Source of the DNA: Algoriphagus sp. AGSA1 | Lineage (GTDB): Bacteria > Bacteroidota > Bacteroidia > Cytophagales > Cyclobacteriaceae | NCBI RefSeq assembly: GCF_021390545.1 | Contig: NZ_JAJUWR010000007.1 | Coordinates: 1 to 64,000 of the forward strand | Reading direction: 5' to 3' | Length of the DNA stretch: 64,000 nucleotides | Shown: positions 9,114 through 19,251 of the stretch, piece by piece | Layout of the letters: every line of letters begins with the position of its first letter | How positions within the stretch are numbered: the first letter of the stretch is position 1 | Position numbers and translations under genes: made by a program | The notes under the pieces: generated by a model | Databases searched by the model: none | The model's input: only the letters and a program-made list of their open reading frames with translations | What the model was told of the DNA's origin: nothing

Positions 9114-10622
9114 TTAGAAATAAGGGCTTATATCTGACTCTGCGGCTGGTAATCCATAAAATTTATCTAGATTGGTAAACACATTCGGTCTCGGTTTACC
9201 CGTTGCAGTAGGAGGATAATAATAGTCCTGAGGATTGGCAACGATCCGCTCACCATAAGGGATGATGATTTCCTCGATCAGATCCTTTCTTTGAATGTCA
9301 AACCAGCGTTTGTTTTCAAAAGCCAGTTCCACTCTTCTCTCCCGAAAAATCGCATCTGCCAAATCTGCCCCACTACTGGTAACTGGCTCTAGTCCAGCGC
9401 GTTCTCGAACTTGATTTAGATAGACTCTTGCTTCCCCATCTTTTCCCTGCTCATTTAGAATTTCTGCCATAAACAGCAATACTTCTGAGTATCTATAGAT
9501 CGGGAAATTTGTTCCTGTATTATTATGCTGAGAGTGTTTTTTTGCATATTTCTTTATGTAAGGATAGGTTTTATTGTCTCTTGCGCTGTTGGATAGAAAA
9601 ACATATGCTATCGACGCATCTTTTCTCTGGTCACCCGGTTCATATGCTGCAATAATGTCCGGAGTAGGTATGTTATTGCCTTCCCCATCTAGATCCTGAG
9701 GATTACTTGTGCCCATTATTTCCACTAGTTCTTCAGCCAAAAGGGGCCGAGGCATCATCTGGTATATAAAATTACCATTTAACCCAGCCGCACCTTCTAA
9801 AAACTGCACTTCAAAAACGGACTCTGCATTGTTTTTATTTCCTGCATTATCCGAAAAGGCCATTTCATAGCTTGGCATCAGGGTGTACTCTCCACTGCTT
9901 ATCACGGGGGTCAAAATGGCTTCGGCATCCGACCACTGTCGGAGATTGATGTAAACATTTGCCAACAATGTCCTAGCTGCCCCGGAGGTCACCCGCCCTG
10001 GCTGCTGCTCTGATTTTGGAGGCAAAATAGGAACCGCAGCTATCAGGTCAGTAATAATTTGTGCGTAAATCTCGTCTTCAGAGGAAAGAGGTAAAGCCGA
10101 CTCCTCTCTGGTAGCTACCGGTATAAGATGGAGTGGTACACTTCCAAAATATCTTGCCAACTCGAAATAAGCATAGGCACGAAGAAATAAGGCTTGGCCT
10201 TTTACATTGTCTTTAGTTTCCTGATTTAGGTCAGCCTCATCTATCAGTGCCAAAACTTGGTTTGCTCTTGCAATGATCAGATAATCCAGCCTGTACTGCT
10301 GAAGGACATTTTCATTGGCGGTCACACCATTAGCAGTGGGTACGGCAAAATCAGCTAAGTCCTCCTGTGGATCCACTGCACCAAAAAGCTCATTTCTTCC
10401 ATAATAAGTGTTGTCTGAATGCATCTCTGCAAGCTTCCAGGCTCTATCATTTACTATGGCTCTTAACGGTACATATGCAGAGTTGACCGCCTGGACAAAA
10501 TCAGATTCTGTTTTAAAGAAAGTAGCAGAACTCAACTGTGTTTCTGGAACCACCGTAAGGAAATCATCACAACTGGCAAGTCCCAAAGATGATATCAATA
10601 ATACTATTATATATTTTTTCAT
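9114..10622 (-). CDS. SusD/RagB family nutrient-binding outer membrane lipoprotein
   Basis: 502 aa with a lipoprotein signal (LASC, Cys18) and the classic SusD layout. The N-terminal segment DDFLTVVPETQLSSATFF is followed by the TPR helices, including the ALFLRAYAYFELARYFG motif. The C-terminal half contains EVLLFMAEILNEQG and a FRERRVELAFENKRWFDIQR stretch. It acts as the surface lid over the SusC barrel, capturing an oligosaccharide. It lies 45 bp downstream of its SusC partner on the same strand. The ligand is unknown; no glycoside hydrolase sits beside it. Confidence 0.95.
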   Translation of the reverse strand: MKKYIIVLLISSLGLASCDDFLTVVPETQLSSATFFKTESDFVQAVNSAYVPLRAIVNDRAWKLAEMHSDNTYYGRNELFGAVDPQEDLADFAVPTANGVTANENVLQQYRLDYLIIARANQVLALIDEADLNQETKDNVKGQALFLRAYAYFELARYFGSVPLHLIPVATREESALPLSSEDEIYAQIITDLIAAVPILPPKSEQQPGRVTSGAARTLLANVYINLRQWSDAEAILTPVISSGEYTLMPSYEMAFSDNAGNKNNAESVFEVQFLEGAAGLNGNFIYQMMPRPLLAEELVEIMGTSNPQDLDGEGNNIPTPDIIAAYEPGDQRKDASIAYVFLSNSARDNKTYPYIKKYAKKHSQHNNTGTNFPIYRYSEVLLFMAEILNEQGKDGEARVYLNQVRERAGLEPVTSSGADLADAIFRERRVELAFENKRWFDIQRKDLIEEIIIPYGERIVANPQDYYYPPTATGKPRPNVFTNLDKFYGLPAAESDISPYF

Positions 10623-10667
10623 TTTTTATACAGGTTAATGTGAATAGTTAGACTCTTTCAGGCAAAA

Positions 10668-13600
10668 TCAAAAACTGATATTTGCTCCAAAAGTAATCGT
10701 ACGAGGAACCGGATATCCCGACAAGTCAACTCCAGGACTCAGGTTACCGCCGTCTCCATTTCCATTGTCTTGCATACTGACTTCAGGATTTGATCCCCCC
10801 CAATAATTCGTGAATACCCACATGTTCTGCCCGGAAGCATAAAGTCTGAGTGATTTGATGGTTTTCGGAAGATTGCTGAAGGTGTAGCCAAGGGTGATGT
10901 TTCTGATAGTTAAATAAGAAGCATCCCATACAAAATTACTGTTGTTCCAATCACGCTCCACACCTGTAACATTGCCACCGCCCGTGGATGTCCCAAAGAT
11001 GCCGTCTCCCGGGTCTTCCGGAGACTTGAATCTCCTGGAGACTTTTTCCACCATGTTGAATACTCCATCCAGATTCGCTGTAGAATACAGATGTCTCATA
11101 TAAAGCTGGTTTCCCTGAGACCCTGAAATTGCTATACTTGCATCAAATCCTTTCCAGTTGAAATTATTGATCAGACCATAGGTAAAATCAGGAAATGGAT
11201 TGCCGATGATCGTACGATCATCATTGTCACCTCCATAAGTGATCACTCCGTCACCATTCACATCCTCCACCTTAATACTTCCCACAGTAGATCTTCCTGG
11301 GATGATAGGCGAACTTGCCAAATCCTCCTCGTTCATATAGTTGCCCAGTTTTTTCAACCCATAAAACTGGCCAAAGGGCTGCCCTACTTGCGTGATGTGA
11401 AAGCTGCCATACACCCTATCTATTCCATCTGCCAGTTCAAGCACCTTGTTTCTGTTGATTGAAAAATTGGCATTGGATGTCCAGCGAAAAGCCCCTGTTG
11501 TATTCACCGTATTTAAAGAGAATTCATGCCCCCAAAAGTGTATCTCTCCTATGTTGTCATTATAGTTGGTAAAACCTGATTCTTGAGGGATCTGTACTGC
11601 ATAGAGTAGGTTGGTGGTGTTTTTGGTATAATAGTCATAGGTAAACAACAGCCTATCGTCCCAAAGTCCGATTTCTAACCCCAAATCTAGCTGTGCCGTC
11701 GTTTCCCAACCCAAATTCCTGTTGTTCAACGTGGTGACCGCAGCACCTGCGACCACTGTCTCGCCGAATACCGCATTGATAGTGTTATTTACCAACGCAT
11801 AGGAAGTATAGTTACCGATGTTGTTATTCCCTGTCACACCATAGCTTGCCCTTAGCTTGGCAAAGGAAATTGTAGAGTTAGTATTCAGGAATCCTTCATC
11901 AGACAGCACCCATCCCACCGAGGTAGATGGAAAGATACCCCAGCGATTATCTTCTCCAAATCTCGAAGAACCATCACCTCGTACAGATGCAGTAAACAAG
12001 TATTTCCCTTTGTAATTATAGGTCAGTCTGGAAAACAATGAGGTTAATGACCACTCTCCTACTCCAGAATTGGTACCGTTTCGGTTTATATTGATAGCCC
12101 CCTGAATCGTGGGAATACGGTCATCTGCATAGGTATCAGCCTGAACCCTTGTACTTTCATCTCGGAATCTTTGATTAGAAAACCCTCCCAGGATCTGGAA
12201 ATTATGCTCTCCAAAAGCTTTGTCATAGGTAGCTATATTTTCATTTAGCCATGACAAACTTGAATAGTGATCACGGATGGAGACAGCCACTGTAGGGATG
12301 GAGACATTGATATTGGCAGTTGCAGTAGAAGGATTAAACCAGAAATATTTGGAATCTCTGACTTCAGCATTGAATGTGGATTTGAGGGAAAGCCCTTTAA
12401 TCGGCTTCCATTCCACATAGGTATTTGCAAGGACATTCATCTGCTTGGTCTGATTGGTGATCTCCTGGGCAGACCTCACCCAGTTGGGGTAAGCATATAT
12501 ATTACCCGTATTGGCGGGAAGCTGATTAAAGGAGGTTAATTCTCCATTTTCCTCATAAATAGGCATAATCGGCCAAGTATGGAGAGCATTGAATAATATC
12601 CCTGTGCCTCTGGTGCCATCCGTCCTAGGCGTATTATCCACCACATAATTAGGAGCTACATTTACTCCAATATTCACTTTATCAGAAACCTGGTAATCAG
12701 TGTTCATTCTCAATGAGAACCGGGTATAATCAGAATTCACAACTACGCCATCTTGATCAAAAACCCCAAGTATGATTGCCGTATTTACTTTTTCTTTATT
12801 TGAAGTTACGGTAAGGTTGTAAGAGGAAATAGGTGCAGTCTGAAGCATAGCACCGTACCAATCATTGGTTTGGCCTATATACTGTGAAGGATCCTGGAAA
12901 ATCCCAGGAACTTCTTGATCTGCTGCTTCATAGTACTCTTTTTTGAATGTGGCAAATTCTTCTGCATCCATCATCTCCAGTCGACCATTTTGTGGCACGG
13001 TCTGGAAACCTGTAAATACATTTAGATTCACATTCGTCTGTCCTGCTTTTCCTTTTTTAGTAGTGATCAAAACCACCCCATTGGCAGCTCTTGACCCATA
13101 AAGAGAGGTAGATGCGGCATCTTTTAATACAGATATCTCCTGGATCTCATCAGGGTTGATCTGGTTGATATCCCCGGTGATCGGAAACCCATCCACCACA
13201 TACAGTGGCTGACTACCTCCTGAAACGGAAAGCTGCCCTCTGATCCTGACATTCATTCCCTGACCCGGCTTTCCGGTAGTCTGGTTGATCTGTACACCAG
13301 CCATTCTTCCTTGAAGTTTCTGAGCGACAGAAGAAACAGGCATATCCTTGAGCTCCGTCTCACTGACAGATTGGACAGCGCCAGTTACTTCCCTTTTGAC
13401 TTGGCTACCGTAGCCAACTACCACTACTTCCGAAAGATCAGAAGTAGAATAAGCCAAAGTCACCTGAATTTCACTGGAATTTGAAGTCACGACAAGTTCC
13501 TGGGTAGTAAATCCAATAAAACTAACAACGAGAGTCTCCCCAACAGAAGCGTCTAGGCTGAATCCGCCGTCAATATCTGTAATTGTCCCTCTCTGGGTAC

Positions 13601-13766
13601 CCTTTACCGTAACTAAAGCTCCTGGGACGGGCTCCTTGTCCCCTTCAGAAATTACCGTCCCCTTAACCGCAACAGTCTGAGCATAGGAGGAAACAGACGA
13701 CATAAGTAATACGAGTAAAAATACCACAAAAGGTATTTTTACTCTCCTTTGATAATAGTTTAGCAT
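10668..13766 (-). CDS. SusC/RagA family TonB-linked outer membrane protein
   Basis: 1032 aa. A signal peptide ending near SSYAQ is followed by the carboxypeptidase-D-regulatory-like domain (about residues 33-115) and the TonB-box region (SEVVVVGYGSQ). Next comes the plug with the SusC hallmarks LQGRMAGVQI, VRIRGQLS and LYVVDGFPI, then a beta-barrel ending in a C-terminal phenylalanine (ITFGANISF). It imports the SusD-bound ligand using TonB energy. It diverges from a second, clearly distinct SusC across 431 bp, so the two are probably co-regulated. Confidence 0.96.
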   Translation of the reverse strand: MLNYYQRRVKIPFVVFLLVLLMSSVSSYAQTVAVKGTVISEGDKEPVPGALVTVKGTQRGTITDIDGGFSLDASVGETLVVSFIGFTTQELVVTSNSSEIQVTLAYSTSDLSEVVVVGYGSQVKREVTGAVQSVSETELKDMPVSSVAQKLQGRMAGVQINQTTGKPGQGMNVRIRGQLSVSGGSQPLYVVDGFPITGDINQINPDEIQEISVLKDAASTSLYGSRAANGVVLITTKKGKAGQTNVNLNVFTGFQTVPQNGRLEMMDAEEFATFKKEYYEAADQEVPGIFQDPSQYIGQTNDWYGAMLQTAPISSYNLTVTSNKEKVNTAIILGVFDQDGVVVNSDYTRFSLRMNTDYQVSDKVNIGVNVAPNYVVDNTPRTDGTRGTGILFNALHTWPIMPIYEENGELTSFNQLPANTGNIYAYPNWVRSAQEITNQTKQMNVLANTYVEWKPIKGLSLKSTFNAEVRDSKYFWFNPSTATANINVSIPTVAVSIRDHYSSLSWLNENIATYDKAFGEHNFQILGGFSNQRFRDESTRVQADTYADDRIPTIQGAININRNGTNSGVGEWSLTSLFSRLTYNYKGKYLFTASVRGDGSSRFGEDNRWGIFPSTSVGWVLSDEGFLNTNSTISFAKLRASYGVTGNNNIGNYTSYALVNNTINAVFGETVVAGAAVTTLNNRNLGWETTAQLDLGLEIGLWDDRLLFTYDYYTKNTTNLLYAVQIPQESGFTNYNDNIGEIHFWGHEFSLNTVNTTGAFRWTSNANFSINRNKVLELADGIDRVYGSFHITQVGQPFGQFYGLKKLGNYMNEEDLASSPIIPGRSTVGSIKVEDVNGDGVITYGGDNDDRTIIGNPFPDFTYGLINNFNWKGFDASIAISGSQGNQLYMRHLYSTANLDGVFNMVEKVSRRFKSPEDPGDGIFGTSTGGGNVTGVERDWNNSNFVWDASYLTIRNITLGYTFSNLPKTIKSLRLYASGQNMWVFTNYWGGSNPEVSMQDNGNGDGGNLSPGVDLSGYPVPRTITFGANISF

Positions 13767-14197
13767 AGAAGTGGGTTTATTATTAAGTAATTTCGCGCAA
13801 TTAAATCTATTTAAGCCGTCAACGCATCCTGCACAATCCTGAATTACAGGCTTTTAATCCGTAACATTAACCATGTAAAGCAATCAGGACACAGCGGGAT
13901 GGATATATAAAAGAATGTTATATATAGAAATAAAAAATGCACACCGACACGCCGTACAAATATATTTTAAACCATTCATAACACTAAATAAAACCCATCG
14001 AAACAATACTAGTACAATGTGATCCTATTTTTTCCATTGCCTCTTAATCTCCCCTCAAACATAAAAACTGAACAGATAAAATAAAAAATATGAAAATAGC
14101 AACACACTTAATATAAAACATTGTTTCAACAGGACTCAACAGGATAGAGGAGGTTTTGGCAAATTATAAATTGTAACAACAATAAACCCCACTACCC
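13767..14197. promoter_or_regulatory. Divergent promoter region between two SusC genes
   Basis: This 431-bp AT-rich interval lies between the start codons of two oppositely transcribed SusC genes, so both promoters must be here. A small palindrome CCTG-aatta-CAGG sits at about 13848-13860. I see no exact match to the Bacteroidota -7 element TANNTTTG at a credible distance from either start, no coding sequence, and no adjacent regulator, sigma or anti-sigma gene. Control may come from a distant factor. Confidence 0.5.
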
Positions 14198-17100
14198 ATG
14201 CTAAAACACAACAGCTATTTAATGAAGAAAGGCAAATCCTACCTCCTATTGATTCCCTTATTGCTATTTGGATTTGGAGGATATGGCCAGACCACTTTAT
14301 TAAAAGGAAAAGTAACTGAAGAAGGCTCTCAACAGCCAATTCCCGGAGCACTTATAATAGTCAAGGGCACACAACGCGGTACAGTCACTGAAAACGATGG
14401 GACGTTCAGTATCGAAGCGAATTCATCCGAAACACTAGTAATCAGTTTCATTGGTTATACTACAAAAGAAATGCTGATTGAAAGCACATCAGAGACAATG
14501 AACATCTCTTTGGCAGTAGATGAAGCAGAACTGGATGAAGTGATAGTCATCGGGTACGGAACCCAAAAGAAGTCGGATTTGACAGGAGCTGTGGGCTCTG
14601 TAGGTGAAAAAGACCTCAAGGACAGACCATCCGCATCTCTGAGCCAGAACCTTTCGGGGAGAGTCCAAGGGGTGAATGTCTCTGTCAATTCTGGACGTCC
14701 CGGAGGCCGTGCAAACATTAGAATACGAGGCAATACTTCTGTAAGTATCGCAAATGACCCATTGTATGTCATTGATGGGGTAATCTTGCACTCAGCAGGA
14801 TTGGCCAACGGGAGCACTCCCATTGATTATATTAACCCAAATGACATCGCTTCTATAGAAGTTCTGAAGGATGCTTCGGCAACCGCGATTTACGGAGCCC
14901 GAGGGGCAAATGGTGTGATTTTAGTGAGCACTAAACGAGGCAGCAAAACAGGAGGGACAATTACATACGACGGGGACTTCAACATAGGAGTGCTTCCTAA
15001 AAAGATCCCTCTTTTGAATTCTGCGGAATTTTTGGCAACAGAAGATTTGGCATACCAAAATGCCCAAAAATATGACCCGACAGGATGGGCTAATGGGATC
15101 TATAGGGATCCCAAATTGAAAAGAACAGATCCGAACCTTTTTGACGCAAATGGAAATCCGCTGTACGATACGGACTGGCAAGATGAATCCTTTCAAAGAG
15201 CGTTCACACAAAACCATCAGCTTAGCTTAACCGGGGGAAATCAGGACGATAGTTACGGAGCATACCTAGGTTACAGAAATGAAGATGGCTTGATGAAAGA
15301 GTCTTGGATGAAAAGATTTTCTGGCAGACTTGTCTTTGACAGCAAGCTGAAAAACTGGGTTACCGTAGGGGGCGGACTCAGTTACAACGACCAAAAAGAA
15401 AGTCAGGTGGATCCTTTGGGAAATGGAGGAATCATAGCCATGCGTCAAGTATTGGAAGCGCTGCCGATCATTCCTGTAAGATACCCCGACGGAAACTGGG
15501 CAGGAAATGCAGATTATCCAGGAATGGAAGGTGGAAACAACCCGCTTCAAGTTGCAAAAGAACGGGTTTATCTGGTAAACACCCAGACCGTATTGGGTAA
15601 TATTTATGCCAACTTTTTTCTGGCGAAAGGACTTGAGTTGAGGTCTAACATATCGACCAACATCGTGAATCAGCGGATTGACTATTATGGGGGCAGAGAA
15701 CTAAATTACATTGCCAGAAACCAGGGTGGTGATGCCTCTATTTCCAATGACAGACTTAACTCTTGGCAATTTGAGAATTACCTGACTTATGTTAAAGACT
15801 TCAACGAAAATCATGCCCTAAATGCAATGGTGGGTATTTCATGGCAGCATGTGGACAGATTCAATTCCACGGCTAGGGCACAGAATTTCCAGGATGATTA
15901 TTTCATGTTCAACAACCTGGGAGCTGGAGCAAATGCCATTCAACCCCAATCAGGTAGTGTGGCATATGGCCTTAATTCTTACTTCTCCAGGTTAAATTAC
16001 ACCTTAAAAGATAAATATCTATTTACGTTTACAGGCAGGGTGGACGGTTCTTCCAAATTTGGGGAATCCAATCAATATGCATTTTTCCCTTCAGCTGCAT
16101 TTGCCTGGAGAGCCTCTGACGAAAACTTCCTGATAAACAGCCCCGTGATCTCAAATCTGAAATTCCGATCCAGTTTGGGAGTAACCGGGAATTCAGAAAT
16201 CACAGCCTATCAAGCCCTTGCCGGTATGGGCAATTATTCGGTAATATTCAATGACCAACGGGAAATCGGAATTGGTATCAGCAGACTGGCCAATCCAGAT
16301 CTGCGCTGGGAGAAAACAACTCAAGTGGATATAGGGGCTGAATTGGGATTGTTCCAAAACCGTGTAATGTTTGAGGTTGATCTGTATAGAAAAGTCACTG
16401 ACGATATGCTCCTAAGTGCCCCTGTACCATCGAGTAGCGGCTATACGGTAGTGAGCCAAAATATCGGAAGTATGGTGAACAAAGGAGTTGAAATAGGTTT
16501 AAGCACTGTCAATTATGAAAAGGCCAATTTCTCCTGGAGCACGAATTTTAACTTTTCATACAATAAGAATGAAGTATTGGAGCTAGCCGGTGGTTCAGAT
16601 ATTTTTCTAGGCTCCACCATAGTCAGAAAAGGCGAATCGGTAGGGTCTTTCTTTGGATTTATCCATGAAGGCACTTGGAATACAAGTGAAGAATCCACCG
16701 CTGCACAATACAATAAAAGGCCAGGCGATATCAAGTATAAAGATGTAAATGAGGATGGAGTCATTAATGACTCAGACAGGGTAATCATCGGAAAAGGCAT
16801 TCCCGACGGCTTTGGTACATTTGCCAATACGTTTACTTTCAAAAATTTTGAATTGTTGGTAGACATCCAATACACCTACGGAAACGACGTGCTTTTTGCA
16901 AGTAAACACTCCGCTGAGGATAGAACAGGTATTGCCAACAGTTTCAAGACAGTCTTAAATGCCTGGACACCAGAAAACCAGGACACCAACATCGCCCAAA
17001 TCCGACCTCTAACTGCGGGATATAATACGAACAATGATTCTGATCGTGTTCAGGACGGTTCATTTATCAGGGGAAGAAATCTGATGCTTTCGTACAACTT

Positions 17101-17299
17101 CCTGCCTCAGACTTTGGAGAAAATAAACGTGGCAAGAATGCGAGCCTACCTATCTGTGCAGAATTTCTTTCTCTCTACCAAGTATGACGGCTATGATCCT
17201 GAAGTCTCCACCTCCGGTGCTGCGTTTGATCAGGGAGTTGACCTCTACGCCTACCCTAAGCCCAGAGTGTTTATGCTTGGCGTAAGTATCACATTGTAA
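14198..17299 (+). CDS. SusC/RagA family TonB-linked outer membrane protein (second pair)
   Basis: 1033 aa from the ATG at 14198; an internal ATG at 14222 would give a more compact signal peptide. It contains a signal sequence ending near GGYGQ, a carboxypeptidase-regulatory-like domain, the DEVIVIGYGTQKK TonB-box region, and a plug with LSGRVQGVNV, IRIRGNTS and LYVIDGV. The barrel ends in VSITL. It is similar in layout to the divergent SusC but differs throughout the barrel, so a different ligand is likely. Its SusD partner starts 18 bp downstream. Confidence 0.96.
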   Translation: MLKHNSYLMKKGKSYLLLIPLLLFGFGGYGQTTLLKGKVTEEGSQQPIPGALIIVKGTQRGTVTENDGTFSIEANSSETLVISFIGYTTKEMLIESTSETMNISLAVDEAELDEVIVIGYGTQKKSDLTGAVGSVGEKDLKDRPSASLSQNLSGRVQGVNVSVNSGRPGGRANIRIRGNTSVSIANDPLYVIDGVILHSAGLANGSTPIDYINPNDIASIEVLKDASATAIYGARGANGVILVSTKRGSKTGGTITYDGDFNIGVLPKKIPLLNSAEFLATEDLAYQNAQKYDPTGWANGIYRDPKLKRTDPNLFDANGNPLYDTDWQDESFQRAFTQNHQLSLTGGNQDDSYGAYLGYRNEDGLMKESWMKRFSGRLVFDSKLKNWVTVGGGLSYNDQKESQVDPLGNGGIIAMRQVLEALPIIPVRYPDGNWAGNADYPGMEGGNNPLQVAKERVYLVNTQTVLGNIYANFFLAKGLELRSNISTNIVNQRIDYYGGRELNYIARNQGGDASISNDRLNSWQFENYLTYVKDFNENHALNAMVGISWQHVDRFNSTARAQNFQDDYFMFNNLGAGANAIQPQSGSVAYGLNSYFSRLNYTLKDKYLFTFTGRVDGSSKFGESNQYAFFPSAAFAWRASDENFLINSPVISNLKFRSSLGVTGNSEITAYQALAGMGNYSVIFNDQREIGIGISRLANPDLRWEKTTQVDIGAELGLFQNRVMFEVDLYRKVTDDMLLSAPVPSSSGYTVVSQNIGSMVNKGVEIGLSTVNYEKANFSWSTNFNFSYNKNEVLELAGGSDIFLGSTIVRKGESVGSFFGFIHEGTWNTSEESTAAQYNKRPGDIKYKDVNEDGVINDSDRVIIGKGIPDGFGTFANTFTFKNFELLVDIQYTYGNDVLFASKHSAEDRTGIANSFKTVLNAWTPENQDTNIAQIRPLTAGYNTNNDSDRVQDGSFIRGRNLMLSYNFLPQTLEKINVARMRAYLSVQNFFLSTKYDGYDPEVSTSGAAFDQGVDLYAYPKPRVFMLGVSITL

Positions 17300-17317
17300 A
17301 TTTTAATTAGCAGAATT

Positions 17318-18820
17318 ATGAAACGCATAGAACTATATATAAAAAAAATATCCCTTGCCGCTTTGTTGATATCCGCAGCCAGCTGTGCTGATTTTCTGGA
17401 TGAAAGTGACAAATCAAACTTCACCCTGGACAATTATTTCACAAAACCCGAGCATGCAAAAAGTGTAGTAAACTCCATCTATGAAAGTTTACAACCCGTC
17501 ATGTCCAGCGGATTTGGCGGAGGCCCATGGATGATGGTAGAATTCGCAACCGGTCTTGCCGACACAGAATTGGGACAAGCCCAGAATAGTCTTTTCGTAA
17601 AAGACCTTGTCAACAATTCCGATAATGGATATGGACAAACCATCTGGACAAGTTATTACAAGGGCATCGCCAACGCCAATATCGCCATTGCCAAGATTCC
17701 GGAAATCACAATGAATGAGGATGAAAAACAAAAACTAATCGGTGAAGCCAAATTCCTGAGAGCTTACTACTATTTTAATTTAGTAAGGATATTTGGGAAC
17801 ATCCCATTGACTTTAGAGCCTATCGATCTGACTTCTGAGGATCTTTTTGCCCCTGCTGCCAATCCGGAAGATGTCTATAATCAAATTGTATTGGATCTAA
17901 AGGACGCAGAAGACTCCGGACTCCCAATGAGAGATACCAGTGGGAGAGCGTCTTTGGGAGCCGTGAAATCCCTGCTATCGTCTGTCTATCTGACCATGGC
18001 GGGATACCCTCTTCAGAAAGGAGCTGAATACTACTCATTGGCAGCAGCCAAATCAAAAGAAGTGATAGACTCTGGCGAGTTTTCCTTATTTACATCCTAT
18101 GATGATCTTCATGAACCATCTATGAAAAACCTAGGTGAAAACATCTTTATGGCTCAGTTTGCCGCATATATTTTACCCTCTAGCTGGCAAGTATCTATTA
18201 TTCCTTATAATAGGGGGATCTCAAATTACAGCTCCGAGACAGGAGGGATTTTTGCCCAGGAAGAATTTGTGAAATCTTACGAGACAGGTGACAAAAGAAC
18301 TGCTGAAAAGGAATTTTACTACACAAGCTATACGCTCAGGGATGATAGAACCCAAACACTGGAACTTGGAGATTATTACATCTACAAGCATTTTGATGAA
18401 GTAGCTCAAACGAGTACCACCAGTAGTGGGATGAACTGGCCAATATTGAGGTTTGCTGAGGTTCTTTTGATTTTTGCAGAAGCTTCCAATGAAGCAAACG
18501 GACCTAACAGCGATGCGTACAATGCTGTCAATAAAATCAGAGAGAGAGCTGAATTAGCACCTTTAACCGGACTTTCAAAAGAAGCTTTACGAGAAGCCGT
18601 TTGGAGAGAAAAATTCCACGAGCTTTCCTATGAGAACAAAACCTGGTTTGACATGGTCAGGATCAGAAAAGGCTTTAATGTCAAAACATTGGAATTTGAG
18701 GACTATGTGGGTCACCAATTTGTATATGGACCTACACTAAAAGAACGTGAACTACTGTTCCCTATCCCTACTGCTGAGATTAGGAACAATAAGAATCTTG
18801 TCCAAAACCCCGGATATTAA
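17318..18820 (+). CDS. SusD/RagB family nutrient-binding lipoprotein (second pair)
   Basis: 500 aa with a lipobox (SAASC, Cys23) and the SusD layout: CADFLDESDKSNFTLDNYF at the mature N-terminus, KFLRAYYYFNLVRIFGN in the TPR region, and a FHELSYENKTWFDMVRIRKG segment near the C-terminus. It partners the SusC 18 bp upstream in the same operon. A strong hairpin follows at 18912-18945, so the following PVC-type gene probably has a separate promoter. Confidence 0.95.
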   Translation: MKRIELYIKKISLAALLISAASCADFLDESDKSNFTLDNYFTKPEHAKSVVNSIYESLQPVMSSGFGGGPWMMVEFATGLADTELGQAQNSLFVKDLVNNSDNGYGQTIWTSYYKGIANANIAIAKIPEITMNEDEKQKLIGEAKFLRAYYYFNLVRIFGNIPLTLEPIDLTSEDLFAPAANPEDVYNQIVLDLKDAEDSGLPMRDTSGRASLGAVKSLLSSVYLTMAGYPLQKGAEYYSLAAAKSKEVIDSGEFSLFTSYDDLHEPSMKNLGENIFMAQFAAYILPSSWQVSIIPYNRGISNYSSETGGIFAQEEFVKSYETGDKRTAEKEFYYTSYTLRDDRTQTLELGDYYIYKHFDEVAQTSTTSSGMNWPILRFAEVLLIFAEASNEANGPNSDAYNAVNKIRERAELAPLTGLSKEALREAVWREKFHELSYENKTWFDMVRIRKGFNVKTLEFEDYVGHQFVYGPTLKERELLFPIPTAEIRNNKNLVQNPGY

Positions 18821-19251
18821 GGAACTGTAAAATGTAATTTCATAAATTGAATTTTCTTTTAAAAAGCATTCTCAAAGCTATTTTCCTATAATCCGGCAGG
18901 CTGTACTTAAAAGGAAGATTTTGACTTATCTGTCAAAATCTTCCTACAATCTGCGAAACAAATGAATGCGGAAAAGCACATGATAGTTTCCCAGAAGATG
19001 ATAATGAATACCGACAAAAAGAATAATTTCTTAGCGGGCATAAGGGATAATCCTACCATCTGCTTTGCAAAAAAACACTACATTCAAAATAAACTTTGTA
19101 CTTCCACAAAAAGGATATAATATCATTGGATTGATTTATACTGGAAATATGTAGTAGCCACTCTATTGTGGACTTTTACGAAACCAATTGAATCCCTGGA
19201 TTGACTCATCCAGTCCAACACTAAAGAAGAAGTGACAACAACTTGTACCCC
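18821..19251 (+). other. Intergenic region between SusD and the SGNH-PVC gene
   Basis: These 431 bp contain the 14-bp hairpin at 18912-18945 and then AT-rich sequence without a convincing reading frame. The promoter of the downstream PVC-type gene should lie in the last 200-300 bp. No repeat, RNA gene or operator could be recognised in that part. Confidence 0.4.
18912..18945 (+). terminator. Perfect 14-bp hairpin after the second SusCD operon
   Basis: AGGAAGATTTTGAC (18912-18925) pairs perfectly with GTCAAAATCTTCCT (18932-18945) around a TTATCT loop. It lies 91 bp after the SusD stop. No U tract follows, so it is an unusual terminator; it could instead stabilise the 3' end of the susCD mRNA. 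Confidence 0.6.

Noticed and set aside
8927..9178. A hydrophobic plus-strand frame of 83 codons
   Set aside because: It starts at TTG, runs over the minus-strand terminator and into the SusD 3' end, and has no family-like features.
14455..15550. Several long minus-strand frames inside the second SusC gene
   Set aside because: They lie opposite a well-supported SusC gene and have no protein-like pattern; they are shadow frames.
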